A DNA stretch of 64,000 nt from Macrococcoides animalis (GCF_047425875.1 NZ_CP179727.1:1364001-1428000), one strand, 5' to 3'. Counted from the first letter of the stretch, positions 1 to 9,145 are shown. The notes: a model not told the origin generated them from the letters alone. A program made the numbers and translations.

Positions 1-1
1 G

Positions 2-556
2 GACGAAGAATTTCATTTAAAGAAAGACGATTTCACAGTACCATTTGTTTGCGGATGCCGTGATTTAGGTGAGGCGGCGCGTCGTATCGGTGAAGGTGCT
101 GCGATGCTGCGTACAAAAGGTGAGCCTGGGACAGGGAATATTGTAGAAGCTGTACGTCACTTACGTAAAGTGAATGCGCAAGTTCGTAAACTAACTGTAA
201 TGAGCGATGATGAAATCATGACAGAAGCTAAAATCTTAGGAGCACCATATGAAATATTAAAAGAAATAAAAGCGTTAGGTAAATTACCCGTTGTAAACTT
301 TGCGGCGGGTGGCATAGCTACACCTGCGGATGCTGCACTAATGATGGAATTAGGCGCTGACGGTGTATTCGTGGGTTCTGGTATATTCAAATCAGAAAGC
401 CCAGAAAAATTTGCGAAAGCTATCGTACAAGCAACAACACACTACCAAGATTACAAATTAATCGGTGAGTTATCTAAAGAATTAGGTGCCGCAATGAAAG
501 GTTTAGACGTGCATAAACTTTCATTAGAAGAAAGAATGCAAGAGCGTGGTTGGTAA
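2..556 (+). CDS. pdxS: PdxS, pyridoxal 5'-phosphate synthase synthase subunit (5'-truncated by window)
   Basis: C-terminal 184 residues of the PLP synthase lyase subunit, which builds PLP from ribose 5-phosphate, glyceraldehyde 3-phosphate and ammonia supplied by PdxT. The open frame runs in from the window edge, so the ATG at 104 is internal and not the start. Visible PdxS signatures are the RTKGEPGTGN segment around the second active-site lysine and the phosphate-binding FAAGGIATPADA and VFVGSGIF stretches of a TIM barrel. The family is about 295 residues long, so roughly 110 are outside the window. The stop codon shares one base with the pdxT start (TAATG), implying translational coupling of the two subunits. 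Confidence 0.97.
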   Translation, partial: DEEFHLKKDDFTVPFVCGCRDLGEAARRIGEGAAMLRTKGEPGTGNIVEAVRHLRKVNAQVRKLTVMSDDEIMTEAKILGAPYEILKEIKALGKLPVVNFAAGGIATPADAALMMELGADGVFVGSGIFKSESPEKFAKAIVQATTHYQDYKLIGELSKELGAAMKGLDVHKLSLEERMQERGW

Positions 557-1125
557 TGCAAATTGGAATTTTAGCTTTACAAGGTGCGGTGCGTGAGCAT
601 GCGCGTCATATTGAGATATGCGGACACACACCAAAACTAATTAAACGCATTGAAGATCTGGATGGTATTGAAGGATTAGTGTTACCTGGTGGAGAATCAA
701 CTACGATGCGTCGATTGATGGACTTATACGGATTTACTGAAGTTTTACGCGAAAGTGATTTGCCGATGTACGGTACATGTGCAGGTTTAATTTTACTTGC
801 TGAAAACATAGTAGGTTATGAAGAAGGGCACTTAAAGAAAATGAATATTACCGTAGAACGTAATTCATTCGGTCGACAAGTGGATAGCTTTGAAGCCGAT
901 TTGGATGTTTTAGGTATTGAAAATCATGTGAATGCTATATTTATTCGTGCACCACATATTGTTGCGGTGGGAGACAATGTTGAAGTATTAAGTGAAGTTG
1001 AAGGAAGAATAGTTGCTGTTCGTCAGGATAATCATTTAGGTATCTCATTCCACCCAGAACTCACTAATGATATAAAGATAATGAATTATTTCATAGAAGA
1101 AATCATAATGAAAAATGCACATTAA
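556..1125 (+). CDS. pdxT: PdxT, glutaminase subunit of PLP synthase
   Basis: Class I glutamine amidotransferase, 189 residues, which hydrolyses glutamine and channels ammonia to PdxS. The nucleophile lies in GTCAG (Cys75), the oxyanion loop is GGE (residues 45-47), and SFHPEL carries the other two triad residues (His166, Glu168). All catalytic residues are present. I chose the ATG at 556, which overlaps the pdxS stop by one base. An in-frame TTG at 550 would only add two residues and has no better ribosome site. Family length is about 186-196 residues, so the gene is complete. Confidence 0.96.
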   Translation: MQIGILALQGAVREHARHIEICGHTPKLIKRIEDLDGIEGLVLPGGESTTMRRLMDLYGFTEVLRESDLPMYGTCAGLILLAENIVGYEEGHLKKMNITVERNSFGRQVDSFEADLDVLGIENHVNAIFIRAPHIVAVGDNVEVLSEVEGRIVAVRQDNHLGISFHPELTNDIKIMNYFIEEIIMKNAH

Positions 1126-1198
1126 TATTCATTTGAGCTAAAATTTTTTCAATGTTTTTATGGTGTGTTATATTGCTCTAAGAAAGAGGTGCAATATA

Positions 1199-1852
1199 AT
1201 GAAAAATTTAAGCTTAGTTGACGCAATTAATACCCGTCAATCTGTAAAAGGATTTGATCCAAATATAAAAATTCCACATGAAACAATGAAAGAAATGATT
1301 CAACTCGCTACAAAAGCACCTTCATCAATTAACTTACAACCTTGGCGCTTTGTCATTGTTGAATCAGATGAGGCAAAAGCTGCAATTAAAGACCTTGTGC
1401 GCTTTAATACGTATCAGTTAGAAACTAGTGCAGCTTTTATCTTAGTATTATCTGATAATAATCATATTGATGATGTTGAAAAAATTATGAATAAAAATGT
1501 TGAACTTGGATATATGTCAGATGAGGTTGCTGCTCAGAATACACCAATCGTTCAACAACTTGTAGCAAATGGACCACATTCTTTCTTTGAGCAACAAGGC
1601 ATTATGGATGCGAATCTTGCAGCGATGCAATTGATGTTAGTTGCAAAGGAGTACGATTATGATACGAATCCAATTGGTGGATTTGAACGTGAAGAAGTAT
1701 TACAAGCACTCAATATAGATACCAACCGTTATATTCCAGTAATGTTTATTGCGATTGGTAAAGGTGTTAAAGCATCCCACAATTCGAGTAGACATGAAGT
1801 GGAAGAAATTATTAGTTACGATTTCGTGGAAAACGGTACAATTGGCAATTAA
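1199..1852 (+). CDS. nitroreductase family protein (FMN oxidoreductase)
   Basis: Protein of 217 residues of the nitroreductase fold: an N-terminal TRQSVKGF segment and the KAPSSINLQPWRFV motif that binds FMN phosphate, then a C-terminal GGFERE region. Such enzymes use NAD(P)H to reduce nitroaromatics or quinones; the substrate cannot be read from sequence. The ATG at 1199 follows an AGAGGTG ribosome site; an upstream in-frame GTG at 1160 lacks one. It has its own gap of 73 bp after pdxT and ends in a bidirectional terminator, so it looks monocistronic. As I recall, S. aureus has nupC directly after pdxT, so this gene may be a lineage-specific insertion. Confidence 0.85.
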   Translation: MKNLSLVDAINTRQSVKGFDPNIKIPHETMKEMIQLATKAPSSINLQPWRFVIVESDEAKAAIKDLVRFNTYQLETSAAFILVLSDNNHIDDVEKIMNKNVELGYMSDEVAAQNTPIVQQLVANGPHSFFEQQGIMDANLAAMQLMLVAKEYDYDTNPIGGFEREEVLQALNIDTNRYIPVMFIAIGKGVKASHNSSRHEVEEIISYDFVENGTIGN

Positions 1853-1860
1853 AAATCGCA

Positions 1861-1895
1861 AAAACTCCAATGCAAAACTGCATTGGAGTTTTTTT
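1861..1895. terminator. bidirectional terminator between nitroreductase gene and nupC
   Basis: Perfect 12-bp stem (1863-1874 with 1879-1890, AACTCCAATGCA and its complement), 4-base loop, T-run on the right and A-run on the left. It lies between two convergent genes and can stop transcription from both sides. Confidence 0.9.
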
Positions 1896-1898
1896 AGA

Positions 1899-3128
1899 TT
1901 ATAAGAAGAATCCAGCGATTGTTGCAGAAATAAATGATACGAGTGTTGCACCGTATAATAGTTTAAGTCCGAAACGTGCCACAACGTTACCTTGTTCATC
2001 ATTTAATGATTTAATCGCACCAGCGATAATACCAATAGATGAGAAGTTTGCAAATGATACTAAGAATACTGACACGATACCGATTGCGCGTTCTGATAAT
2101 TCTCCAGTGTTCCCTTTAACGATTGATTGTATGTCTAACATTGCAACGAATTCGTTAGATACAAGTTTAGTTGCCATAATAGATCCAGCACGAACAGCGT
2201 CATCCCAAGCAATACCTGTTAAGAATGCAAGTGGCGCAAATACATAACCTAAAATAGTTTGGAAGTTCACTTCACCAGGTGTAAATGCGTCAACGATACC
2301 GTTAAGCATAGCGATTAGTGCAATATAACCAATTAACATGGCAGCTACAATAACTGCAACTTTAAAACCATCCAAAATATATTCTCCAAGCATTTCGAAG
2401 AATGACTGTTTCTTTTCTTCTGTTTGTGTTCCCATAATTACAGCATTTTCTTCTTCAGCTGATACAGTATATGGATTGATAATTGAAGCAATTATGAATC
2501 CACCAAATAAGTTTAAGATAATCGCTGTTACAACATACTTCGGTTCAATCATTGAGAAATATGCTCCAACGATAGATAATGAAACAGTACTCATTGCTGA
2601 AGCAGTCAATGTGTAAAGACGGTGTTTCGGAATGAAAGGTAATTGTTTCTTGATTGAAATAAATACTTCTGATTGTCCTAAGATCGCAGCAGCTACTGCA
2701 TTAAATGATTCTAACTTACCCATACCATTTACTTTAGAAATAATCCATCCTAAATATTTAATAATGAACGGTAAGATTTTTAAGTATTGTAGAATCCCGA
2801 TTAATGCTGAGATAAATGTAATCGGTAATAACACATCTAAGAAGAAAGTTGATGCTGCAGGTACTTTGCCAACTGCTGGGTTTTCTAATCCCGCAAATAC
2901 AAAGTTTACACCTTGTTCAGCATAACCTAATAAATAGCCAAATCCTTTAGCCAAACCTTCTACTAAGAAGATACCTCCCGTTGTTTTCAGTAATAAGAAT
3001 GCCAGTAAGAATTGAATAGCCATCATTAATCCAATGTACTGCCATCTCACACCTTTTTTATCTGAACTCATAATCCATGCAAGTAGTAAAAAAACAACAA
3101 TACCAACGATACCGATAATATAATTCAT
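1899..3128 (-). CDS. nupC: NupC, concentrative nucleoside transporter
   Basis: Polytopic membrane protein, 409 residues, of the CNT family that imports nucleosides by proton or sodium symport. Visible are many hydrophobic helices, the GQSEVFISIKKQLPFI motif containing the family's nucleoside-binding Gln-Ser-Glu, and the SFANFSSIGI segment near the C-terminus, both hallmarks of CNT transporters. Length agrees with the Staphylococcus and Bacillus NupC proteins (about 395-406). An AAAGGAGAGATTTC ribosome site precedes the ATG. A catabolite-response-like element lies about 60 bp upstream, which would fit carbon control of nucleoside uptake. Confidence 0.93.
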   Translation of the reverse strand: MNYIIGIVGIVVFLLLAWIMSSDKKGVRWQYIGLMMAIQFLLAFLLLKTTGGIFLVEGLAKGFGYLLGYAEQGVNFVFAGLENPAVGKVPAASTFFLDVLLPITFISALIGILQYLKILPFIIKYLGWIISKVNGMGKLESFNAVAAAILGQSEVFISIKKQLPFIPKHRLYTLTASAMSTVSLSIVGAYFSMIEPKYVVTAIILNLFGGFIIASIINPYTVSAEEENAVIMGTQTEEKKQSFFEMLGEYILDGFKVAVIVAAMLIGYIALIAMLNGIVDAFTPGEVNFQTILGYVFAPLAFLTGIAWDDAVRAGSIMATKLVSNEFVAMLDIQSIVKGNTGELSERAIGIVSVFLVSFANFSSIGIIAGAIKSLNDEQGNVVARFGLKLLYGATLVSFISATIAGFFL

Positions 3129-3187
3129 GAAATCTCTCCTTTGAAAATTATTATTTCTAAACTATAAATATCATACTACACTAAGAA

Positions 3188-3201
3188 TGAAAGCGCTAAA
3201 C
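3188..3201. promoter_or_regulatory. possible cre site upstream of nupC
   Basis: TGAAAGCGCTAAAC matches 12 of 14 positions of the CcpA operator consensus TGNAARCGNWWWCA; the last two bases are swapped. It lies in the divergent region between nupC and ctsR. The assignment is by pattern only. Confidence 0.4.
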
Positions 3202-3256
3202 ATTTTTTCAACAAAACTATGAACATTTGTTCATCAACAAAGGTCAAACATATTAT

Positions 3257-3285
3257 TTGCGTTAAAAAGGTCAATTAAATATAAT
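3257..3285 (+). promoter_or_regulatory. promoter of the ctsR operon
   Basis: TTGCGT (3257-3262), a 17-base spacer and a perfect TATAAT (3280-3285). The predicted start point falls on the CtsR box just downstream, as expected for repression by steric block. Two extra GGTCAAA-like half sites lie at 3241-3248 and 3268-3274, the latter inside the spacer. Confidence 0.8.
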
Positions 3286-3287
3286 AA

Positions 3288-3304
3288 AGTCAAAGAAGGT
3301 CAAA
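3288..3304 (+). promoter_or_regulatory. CtsR operator (tandem heptad)
   Basis: AGTCAAAGAAGGTCAAA is a perfect match to the CtsR consensus RGTCAAANANRGTCAAA. It lies 14 bases before the ctsR start, so the repressor controls its own operon, including clpC. Confidence 0.92.
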
Positions 3305-3317
3305 GGTGGGTGATGTC

Positions 3318-3779
3318 ATGCACAATATGTCAGATATAATTGAACAATATTTAAAACAACTCCTTTCTGAAGCGCAAGATGATGTTGTAGAGATTAAACG
3401 TGCGCATATTGCAGAAAAGTTCGACTGTGTTCCATCACAGCTGAACTATGTAATTAAAACACGCTTCACAAACGAACATGGTTATCAGATCGAAAGTAAA
3501 CGTGGTGGTGGAGGTTACATTCGTATTACCAAGATAGAATCAAATGACAAGGCAGCATTTATTAAACATTTAATTGAATTAACGGGTCAACAAATTACTC
3601 AACAAAATGCTGAACATATTATAGAAGGATTATTTCAAAATGAGTTAATCAGTGAACGAGAGAGAAAAATATTACTATCAACTATGCATCGTGATGTTTT
3701 GATGGTCGATGTACCATATCGGGATTATATTCGTGCTAATATTTTGAGAAATGTGCTCAAAATCGTTCATTACAGCTAA
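3318..3779 (+). CDS. ctsR: CtsR, class III stress gene repressor
   Basis: Dimeric winged helix-turn-helix repressor of clp genes, 153 residues, inactivated by heat and by the McsB system. The DNA-binding half carries the glycine-rich wing RGGGGYIR (residues 62-69) that senses heat in the family. The ATG at 3318 (MHNMSDI) matches the start of the S. aureus protein as I recall it; an in-frame GTG at 3306 would add four residues but begins right at the CtsR box. First gene of ctsR-mcsA-mcsB-clpC. Confidence 0.96.
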   Translation: MHNMSDIIEQYLKQLLSEAQDDVVEIKRAHIAEKFDCVPSQLNYVIKTRFTNEHGYQIESKRGGGGYIRITKIESNDKAAFIKHLIELTGQQITQQNAEHIIEGLFQNELISERERKILLSTMHRDVLMVDVPYRDYIRANILRNVLKIVHYS

Positions 3780-3791
3780 AGGAGAGATTGT

Positions 3792-4184
3792 ATGCAATAC
3801 GAAGAAGAGTTTTCAATGAATCAGTTACTCAAACACTTATTGAATAGTGGAGAGTTCCATGCAGCACATACACCGGATAAATGTCCTAATTGTGGGCTGA
3901 CGTTGCGAGAAGCATTACACATCGGTAAATTTGGTTGTCATGAATGTTATAACACATTTAGCGATTATGTACCGCAAGTGATTGAACGTGTGCAAGCGGG
4001 TAATTTACAACACGTGGGTGTAACACCACATAAATCACAAGAGAAGATTGCTCTAAAGAAAAAAATTGAAGCGTTAGAAAATAAATTAAAGATATTAGTC
4101 GATACACAAGCATTTGAAGAAGCAGTTGTTGTACGTGATGAAATTCGTGCGCTGAAAGAAGGTGGGGATACAAATGTTGAATGA
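3792..4184 (+). CDS. mcsA: McsA, activator of McsB (short form lacking the first zinc-finger module)
   Basis: Activator of the protein-arginine kinase McsB, 130 residues. Visible are one CPNC/CHEC pair (residues 31-34 and 49-52), the GKFGC segment and a C-terminal UVR motif (about 85-125, FEEAVVVRDEIRALK) that is typically helical. McsA from S. aureus or B. subtilis is about 185 residues with two CxxC pairs; the N-terminal pair and about 55 residues are missing here. No hidden extension exists: the ctsR stop lies in the same frame only four codons upstream, and an AGGAGAG site precedes the ATG. It overlaps mcsB by 11 bases, so the two are translationally coupled. Confidence 0.93.
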   Translation: MQYEEEFSMNQLLKHLLNSGEFHAAHTPDKCPNCGLTLREALHIGKFGCHECYNTFSDYVPQVIERVQAGNLQHVGVTPHKSQEKIALKKKIEALENKLKILVDTQAFEEAVVVRDEIRALKEGGDTNVE

Positions 4185-5184
4185 ACATCTCCAGAATATA
4201 TTGAGTGATTGGATGCAATCAGCAGATGAACCTGCCGTTATATTAAGTTCACGTATCAGACTTGCGCGTAACTTAGAGAACTTTGTTCACCCGATGATGT
4301 ATTCAGAAGGAACAGCAGAAAAGGTAATCGATGAAGTGTCCGGTGTACTCGCGAAAGATTATGAATTAATCAAAATGTCAGAAACGCCAATGAAAGAGCG
4401 TCAAATGCTCGTCGTAAAACATTTAATGAGTAAGGAATTAATGGAAACAAAGCATGGTGCTGTCTTCATCAATGAAGATGAATCAGAAAGTATTATGGTC
4501 AATGAAGAAGATCATATTCGTATTCAAGTGTTAGGAAATGATTTATCGTTGCATCATTTATATGAACGTGCGCGCAACATAGATAAAATACTTGATGAAA
4601 AATTAATGATTTCTTATGATGAACATTATGGTTACTTAACAACATGTCCTACCAACATAGGAACAGGTATTCGAGCAAGTGTGATGTTACATTTACCTGG
4701 CCTTTCGATAATGAAACGTATGACACGTATTGCACAGACGATTAATCGATTTGGATTTACTATTCGTGGTATTTATGGTGAGGGCACACAAGCTTTAGGT
4801 CATGTGTACCAGGTGTCGAATCAACTTACTCTTGGTAAATCGGAAGAGAGTATTATTGATGATTTAACACAAGTCGTTGAACAAATAATAGAAGAAGAAA
4901 TCAATATGCGTAAACGAATGAATAACTATGACCATATTGAAACTATCGATAGAATTTACAGAAGTTTGGGTATATTGAAGTATAGTCAAAAGATTACTGT
5001 AGAAGAAGCAAGCTTGAGATTAAGTGAAATTAAACTCGGCATAGATATGGGTATCATTAAAGATACCCCCTTTAGATTTAATGAGTTAATGGTTGCAATT
5101 CAAGCACCATTTATTGATAAATTGTATCCGGAGAATAGAAATATAGAAGAAAAAAGAGCACAAATGCTAAGAGAGCATTTGTAA
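4174..5184 (+). CDS. mcsB: McsB, protein arginine kinase
   Basis: Phosphagen-kinase-fold enzyme, 336 residues, that phosphorylates arginines in CtsR and in misfolded proteins, marking them for ClpCP. The ATP-binding SSRIRLARN segment starts near residue 25. The catalytic cysteine is in TTCPTNIGTG (about residue 158), and the NEEDHIRIQ motif is intact. The start is the ATG inside the mcsA end (11-base overlap); the upstream GTG at 4162 lacks support. Because its McsA partner is shortened, the McsA-McsB contact may differ from the known pair. Confidence 0.96.
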   Translation: MLNEHLQNILSDWMQSADEPAVILSSRIRLARNLENFVHPMMYSEGTAEKVIDEVSGVLAKDYELIKMSETPMKERQMLVVKHLMSKELMETKHGAVFINEDESESIMVNEEDHIRIQVLGNDLSLHHLYERARNIDKILDEKLMISYDEHYGYLTTCPTNIGTGIRASVMLHLPGLSIMKRMTRIAQTINRFGFTIRGIYGEGTQALGHVYQVSNQLTLGKSEESIIDDLTQVVEQIIEEEINMRKRMNNYDHIETIDRIYRSLGILKYSQKITVEEASLRLSEIKLGIDMGIIKDTPFRFNELMVAIQAPFIDKLYPENRNIEEKRAQMLREHL

Positions 5185-5196
5185 GGAGGATAAAAA

Positions 5197-7620
5197 ATGT
5201 TTGGAAGATTAACAGAAAGAGCGCAACGTGTTTTAGCACACGCACAAGAAGAAGCAATTCGTTTAAATCATAATAATATTGGTACAGAACACTTATTATT
5301 GGGCTTAGTAAAAGAACCTGATGGGATTGCAGCAAAAGTACTTGCAGCATATAATATTACAGAAGAGAAAGTTGTTCAAGAAGTTGAACAACTAATCGGT
5401 CACGGAACAGATATGGGTGGTACGATTCAATACACGCCTCGTGCGAAAAAAGTAATCGAGCTTTCATTAGATGAAGCACGAAAATTAAATCATAATTTTG
5501 TTGGTACAGAACATATTTTGTTAGGATTAATACGTGAAAATGAAGGTGTTGCAGCACGTGTATTAGCAAATCTTGACTTGAATATTACGAAAGCACGCTC
5601 TCAGGTGGTTAAACTTTTAGGTAGTCCAGAAATGAATAAGAAAGGTAATGCGGATTCGAAGTCTCAAGACACTCCGACACTTGATGGTTTAGCACGTGAC
5701 TTGACAGTTATCGCTAAAGACGGAGCTTTAGACCCGGTTATTGGTCGTGCCAATGAAGTAACACGTATTATCGAAGTATTGAGTCGTCGTACGAAGAACA
5801 ACCCGGTGCTCATTGGGGAGCCTGGTGTTGGTAAAACAGCGATTGTAGAAGGTTTAGCTCAAGCAATTATTAATAATGAAGTTCCTGAAACGTTAAAAGG
5901 TAAACGCGTTATGAGTTTAGACATGGGTACAGTAGTGGCAGGAACGAAATATCGTGGTGAATTTGAAGAGCGCTTAAAAAAAGTAATGGATGAAATTCAC
6001 GCGGCTGGTAATATTATCTTATTTATTGATGAATTACACACTTTAATTGGTGCTGGTGGTGCCGAAGGTGCAATCGATGCGTCAAACATCTTAAAACCAG
6101 CATTAGCACGTGGTGAAATACAGTGTATCGGTGCAACAACGTTAGAAGAATACCGTAAATATATTGAAAAAGATGCAGCATTAGAACGTCGTTTTCAACC
6201 AGTTCAAGTGGATGAACCTAATGTTGAAGATGCAATAGAAATTCTACGTGGATTACGTGACCGTTATGAAGCACATCATCGCATTCAAATTTCTGATGAA
6301 GCATTAGTGGCAGCCGTTAAAATGAGTGATCGCTACATTTCTGACCGTTTCTTACCAGATAAAGCAATTGACTTAATTGACGAGGCAAGTTCAAAAGTAC
6401 GTTTACGTAATTACACAACGCCACCAAGTTTAAAAGAACTTGAAGCAGAACTTGAAAAAGTGAAAAATGAAAAAGACGCTGCAGTACATTCTCAGGAATT
6501 CGAACAAGCGGCAGCTCTACGTGATAAACAATCACAACTTGAAAAACAATTAGATGAAACGAAAAAAGAGTGGCAAAAAACCCAAGGATCAAATAACACT
6601 TCCGTAACACCTGATGATATCGCAATTGTTGTAGCAAACTGGACAGGTATACCATTAAATAAAATTGCAGAAACTGAATCACAAAAATTATTAAACTTAG
6701 AAGAGATTCTGCATGACCGTGTTGTAGGCCAACATGACGCAGTTGTTTCAATTTCTAAAGCTGTTCGTCGTGCACGTGCGGGTCTAAAAGATCCGAAACG
6801 TCCAATCGGAAGCTTTATCTTCTTAGGACCTACAGGTGTTGGTAAAACTGAGTTAGCGAGAGCATTAGCGGAAGCAATGTTTGGTGAAGAAGATGCAATG
6901 ATTCGCGTAGATATGAGTGAATTTATGGAGAAACATAGTGTGTCTCGTTTAGTAGGTTCACCTCCAGGGTATGTTGGATTTGAAGAAGGCGGACAATTAA
7001 CTGAGAAAGTACGTCGCAAACCATATTCAGTGATTCTTTTCGATGAAATTGAAAAAGCACATCCAGACGTATTCAACATGTTATTACAAGTATTAGATGA
7101 CGGACGTTTAACAGATTCTAAAGGACGTACTGTTGACTTTAGAAACACTGTGATAATCATGACAAGTAACGTCGGTGCACAAGAATTAAAAGACAATAAA
7201 TTTGTTGGATTCGGTGGCAGTGACGCTGCACAAGACTACGAAACAATCCGTAAAACAATGATGGACGAGTTAAAGAAACAGTTCCGTCCAGAATTCTTAA
7301 ACCGTATTGATGATATTATTGTGTTCCATAAGTTAGAGAAAGAACAATTAAAAGAAATCGTTACTTTCATGGTAAATGGTTTAACGAAACGCTTAAAAGA
7401 ACAAGATATCTTCATCACATTAACAGAGGCTGCGAAAGAAAAAGTAGCAGATGATGGATATGACCCAGAATATGGTGCACGTCCATTAACACGTTCTATC
7501 CAAAAGAATATTGAAGATAAATTATCTGAAGAATTATTAAAAGGTGAAGAATTAGCAGGTCATGAAGTGACAATCGATTTCAAAGATGGCGAATTTATTA
7601 TTACAAAAGAAAAGAAATAA
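5197..7620 (+). CDS. clpC: ClpC, AAA+ unfoldase of ClpCP protease
   Basis: Hsp100 unfoldase, 807 residues, which threads arginine-phosphorylated and other substrates into ClpP. Domains in order: two Clp N-terminal repeats (about 1-145), first AAA+ module with Walker A GEPGVGKT at 208-215, middle coiled coil with a UVR-like EFEQAAALRDK segment, second AAA+ module with Walker A GPTGVGKT at 544-551, and the ClpP-docking loop KFVGFGG near 670. All nucleotide-binding motifs are intact. AAGGAGG precedes the ATG. It is the last gene of the CtsR operon and ends in a strong terminator. Confidence 0.97.
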   Translation: MFGRLTERAQRVLAHAQEEAIRLNHNNIGTEHLLLGLVKEPDGIAAKVLAAYNITEEKVVQEVEQLIGHGTDMGGTIQYTPRAKKVIELSLDEARKLNHNFVGTEHILLGLIRENEGVAARVLANLDLNITKARSQVVKLLGSPEMNKKGNADSKSQDTPTLDGLARDLTVIAKDGALDPVIGRANEVTRIIEVLSRRTKNNPVLIGEPGVGKTAIVEGLAQAIINNEVPETLKGKRVMSLDMGTVVAGTKYRGEFEERLKKVMDEIHAAGNIILFIDELHTLIGAGGAEGAIDASNILKPALARGEIQCIGATTLEEYRKYIEKDAALERRFQPVQVDEPNVEDAIEILRGLRDRYEAHHRIQISDEALVAAVKMSDRYISDRFLPDKAIDLIDEASSKVRLRNYTTPPSLKELEAELEKVKNEKDAAVHSQEFEQAAALRDKQSQLEKQLDETKKEWQKTQGSNNTSVTPDDIAIVVANWTGIPLNKIAETESQKLLNLEEILHDRVVGQHDAVVSISKAVRRARAGLKDPKRPIGSFIFLGPTGVGKTELARALAEAMFGEEDAMIRVDMSEFMEKHSVSRLVGSPPGYVGFEEGGQLTEKVRRKPYSVILFDEIEKAHPDVFNMLLQVLDDGRLTDSKGRTVDFRNTVIIMTSNVGAQELKDNKFVGFGGSDAAQDYETIRKTMMDELKKQFRPEFLNRIDDIIVFHKLEKEQLKEIVTFMVNGLTKRLKEQDIFITLTEAAKEKVADDGYDPEYGARPLTRSIQKNIEDKLSEELLKGEELAGHEVTIDFKDGEFIITKEKK

Positions 7621-7628
7621 GAAAACAT

Positions 7629-7675
7629 TACTGCTGAAATAATAGTAAAATTACTGTTATTTCAGCAGTATTTTT
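7629..7675 (+). terminator. terminator of the ctsR-clpC operon
   Basis: Perfect 14-bp inverted repeat (TACTGCTGAAATAA, 7629-7642, with 7657-7670), 14-base loop, then TTTTTAT. Confidence 0.88.
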
Positions 7676-7713
7676 ATATTTCAAATTATATTGCAACTTA
7701 TAAGGGTATAACA

Positions 7714-7742
7714 TTGTCTAAACATACAAAAAGATTTAAAAT
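7714..7742 (+). promoter_or_regulatory. probable radA promoter
   Basis: TTGTCT, 17-base spacer, TAAAAT, located between the clpC terminator and radA. A reasonable but not perfect sigma-A match. Confidence 0.45.
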
Positions 7743-7771
7743 ATATACATATTAAAATAGGGGGAATTGTG

Positions 7772-9133
7772 TTGGCTAAAGCAAAATCGAACTTTGAATG
7801 TATGGCCTGTGGTTACCAGTCCCCAAAATGGATGGGAAAGTGTCCTAATTGTGGTGCTTGGAATCAAATGGAAGAGGTCATTGAGCACAAACAAAAAGGT
7901 CCAAAAACAGCAATACATCAACAGGATTCAAATTCAAAAGTAGAAAAATTAAAAAATATTACGAAAGAAAGTGTGCCACGTGTCCATACGCAAATGAGTG
8001 AACTTGACCGTGTGCTAGGTGGAGGCATTGTTCCGGGATCACTTGTTCTGATTGGTGGGGATCCAGGTATAGGTAAGTCTACACTGTTACTTCAAGTATG
8101 TGCAATGTTATCACAGCATCATCCTGTATTGTACATTTCAGGTGAAGAGTCAGTACGTCAAACGAAATTACGTGCAGACCGTTTGAAAGAAGATGCGGGC
8201 GAATTAGATGTTTACGCAGAAACTAATCTACAAATCATTCATGAAACAGTTAAGAAGATGCAGCCGAAGTTCTTAGTAATCGACTCTATTCAAACGATTT
8301 TTCATCCGGAAGTCACAAGTGCTCCAGGCTCAGTTTCTCAAGTGAGAGAATGTACGCAAGAATTAATGCGTATTGCAAAACAGATGAATATCGCAACATT
8401 CATTGTGGGTCACGTAACAAAAGAAGGCCAAATTGCAGGACCACGTTTGCTTGAACATATGGTGGATACAGTACTGTATTTTGAAGGAGATACACATCAT
8501 AGCTATCGTATATTACGTGCAGTGAAAAACCGTTTCGGATCTACTAATGAAATGGGTATATTTGAGATGCGCAACACTGGTTTAACAGAAGTATTGAATC
8601 CAAGTGAAATGTTCTTAGAAGAGCGTACGAAGAATGTAGCGGGTTCTACGATTGTTGCGACAATGGAAGGGACTCGTCCACTTCTCGTTGAAGTGCAGTC
8701 ACTAGTGTCACCAACGTCTTTCCATAATCCGAGACGAATGGCGACAGGAATTGACCATAATCGTTTAACTCTTCTTATGGCTGTCCTTGAGAAGAAACAA
8801 GGGTATTTGCTGCAACAACAAGATGCTTATGTTAAAGTTGCAGGTGGTGTGAAGCTAGACGAACCAGCTGTTGATTTAAGCATTATTATTAGTATTGCTT
8901 CTAGTTATAATGATAAATCGACGCGTGGCGACGACTGTTTCATCGGTGAGGTTGGATTAACTGGTGAAGTAAGGCGTGTCGCACGTATTGAACAGCGTGT
9001 ACAAGAAGCAGAAAAACTAGGCTTTAAACGCGTTATTATTCCAAAGAATAATATCGGTGGATGGGATTTCCCAGGCAATATCGAAGTAATCGGAGTAACG
9101 AATATCGGTGAGGCATTAAAACTTGCATTTTAA
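7772..9133 (+). CDS. radA: RadA, branch-migrating DNA repair ATPase
   Basis: RecA-related recombination factor, 453 residues. It has an N-terminal C4 zinc finger (CMACG and CPNCG), Walker A GGDPGIGKST at 95-104, the RadA signature KNRFG at 252-256, and a C-terminal Lon-like domain (CFIGEVGLTGEVRRV). I chose the TTG at 7772, giving MAKAKSN like relatives and seven bases after GGGGGA; the GTG at 7769 would be too close to that site. In B. subtilis disA follows radA; here, as in staphylococci, disA is absent and yacL comes next. Confidence 0.94.
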   Translation: MAKAKSNFECMACGYQSPKWMGKCPNCGAWNQMEEVIEHKQKGPKTAIHQQDSNSKVEKLKNITKESVPRVHTQMSELDRVLGGGIVPGSLVLIGGDPGIGKSTLLLQVCAMLSQHHPVLYISGEESVRQTKLRADRLKEDAGELDVYAETNLQIIHETVKKMQPKFLVIDSIQTIFHPEVTSAPGSVSQVRECTQELMRIAKQMNIATFIVGHVTKEGQIAGPRLLEHMVDTVLYFEGDTHHSYRILRAVKNRFGSTNEMGIFEMRNTGLTEVLNPSEMFLEERTKNVAGSTIVATMEGTRPLLVEVQSLVSPTSFHNPRRMATGIDHNRLTLLMAVLEKKQGYLLQQQDAYVKVAGGVKLDEPAVDLSIIISIASSYNDKSTRGDDCFIGEVGLTGEVRRVARIEQRVQEAEKLGFKRVIIPKNNIGGWDFPGNIEVIGVTNIGEALKLAF

Positions 9134-9145
9134 GGAGGTGAAAAC

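Noticed and set aside
1870..2925. plus-strand frames opposite nupC
   Set aside because: They are antisense shadows of NupC transmembrane helices.
6492..7196. 234-residue antisense frame in clpC
   Set aside because: It is a shadow of the highly conserved ClpC frame, with no start signals and no recognisable motif.
9134..9145. missing disA as a deletion
   Set aside because: Staphylococci also lack disA between radA and yacL, so this is the family norm.
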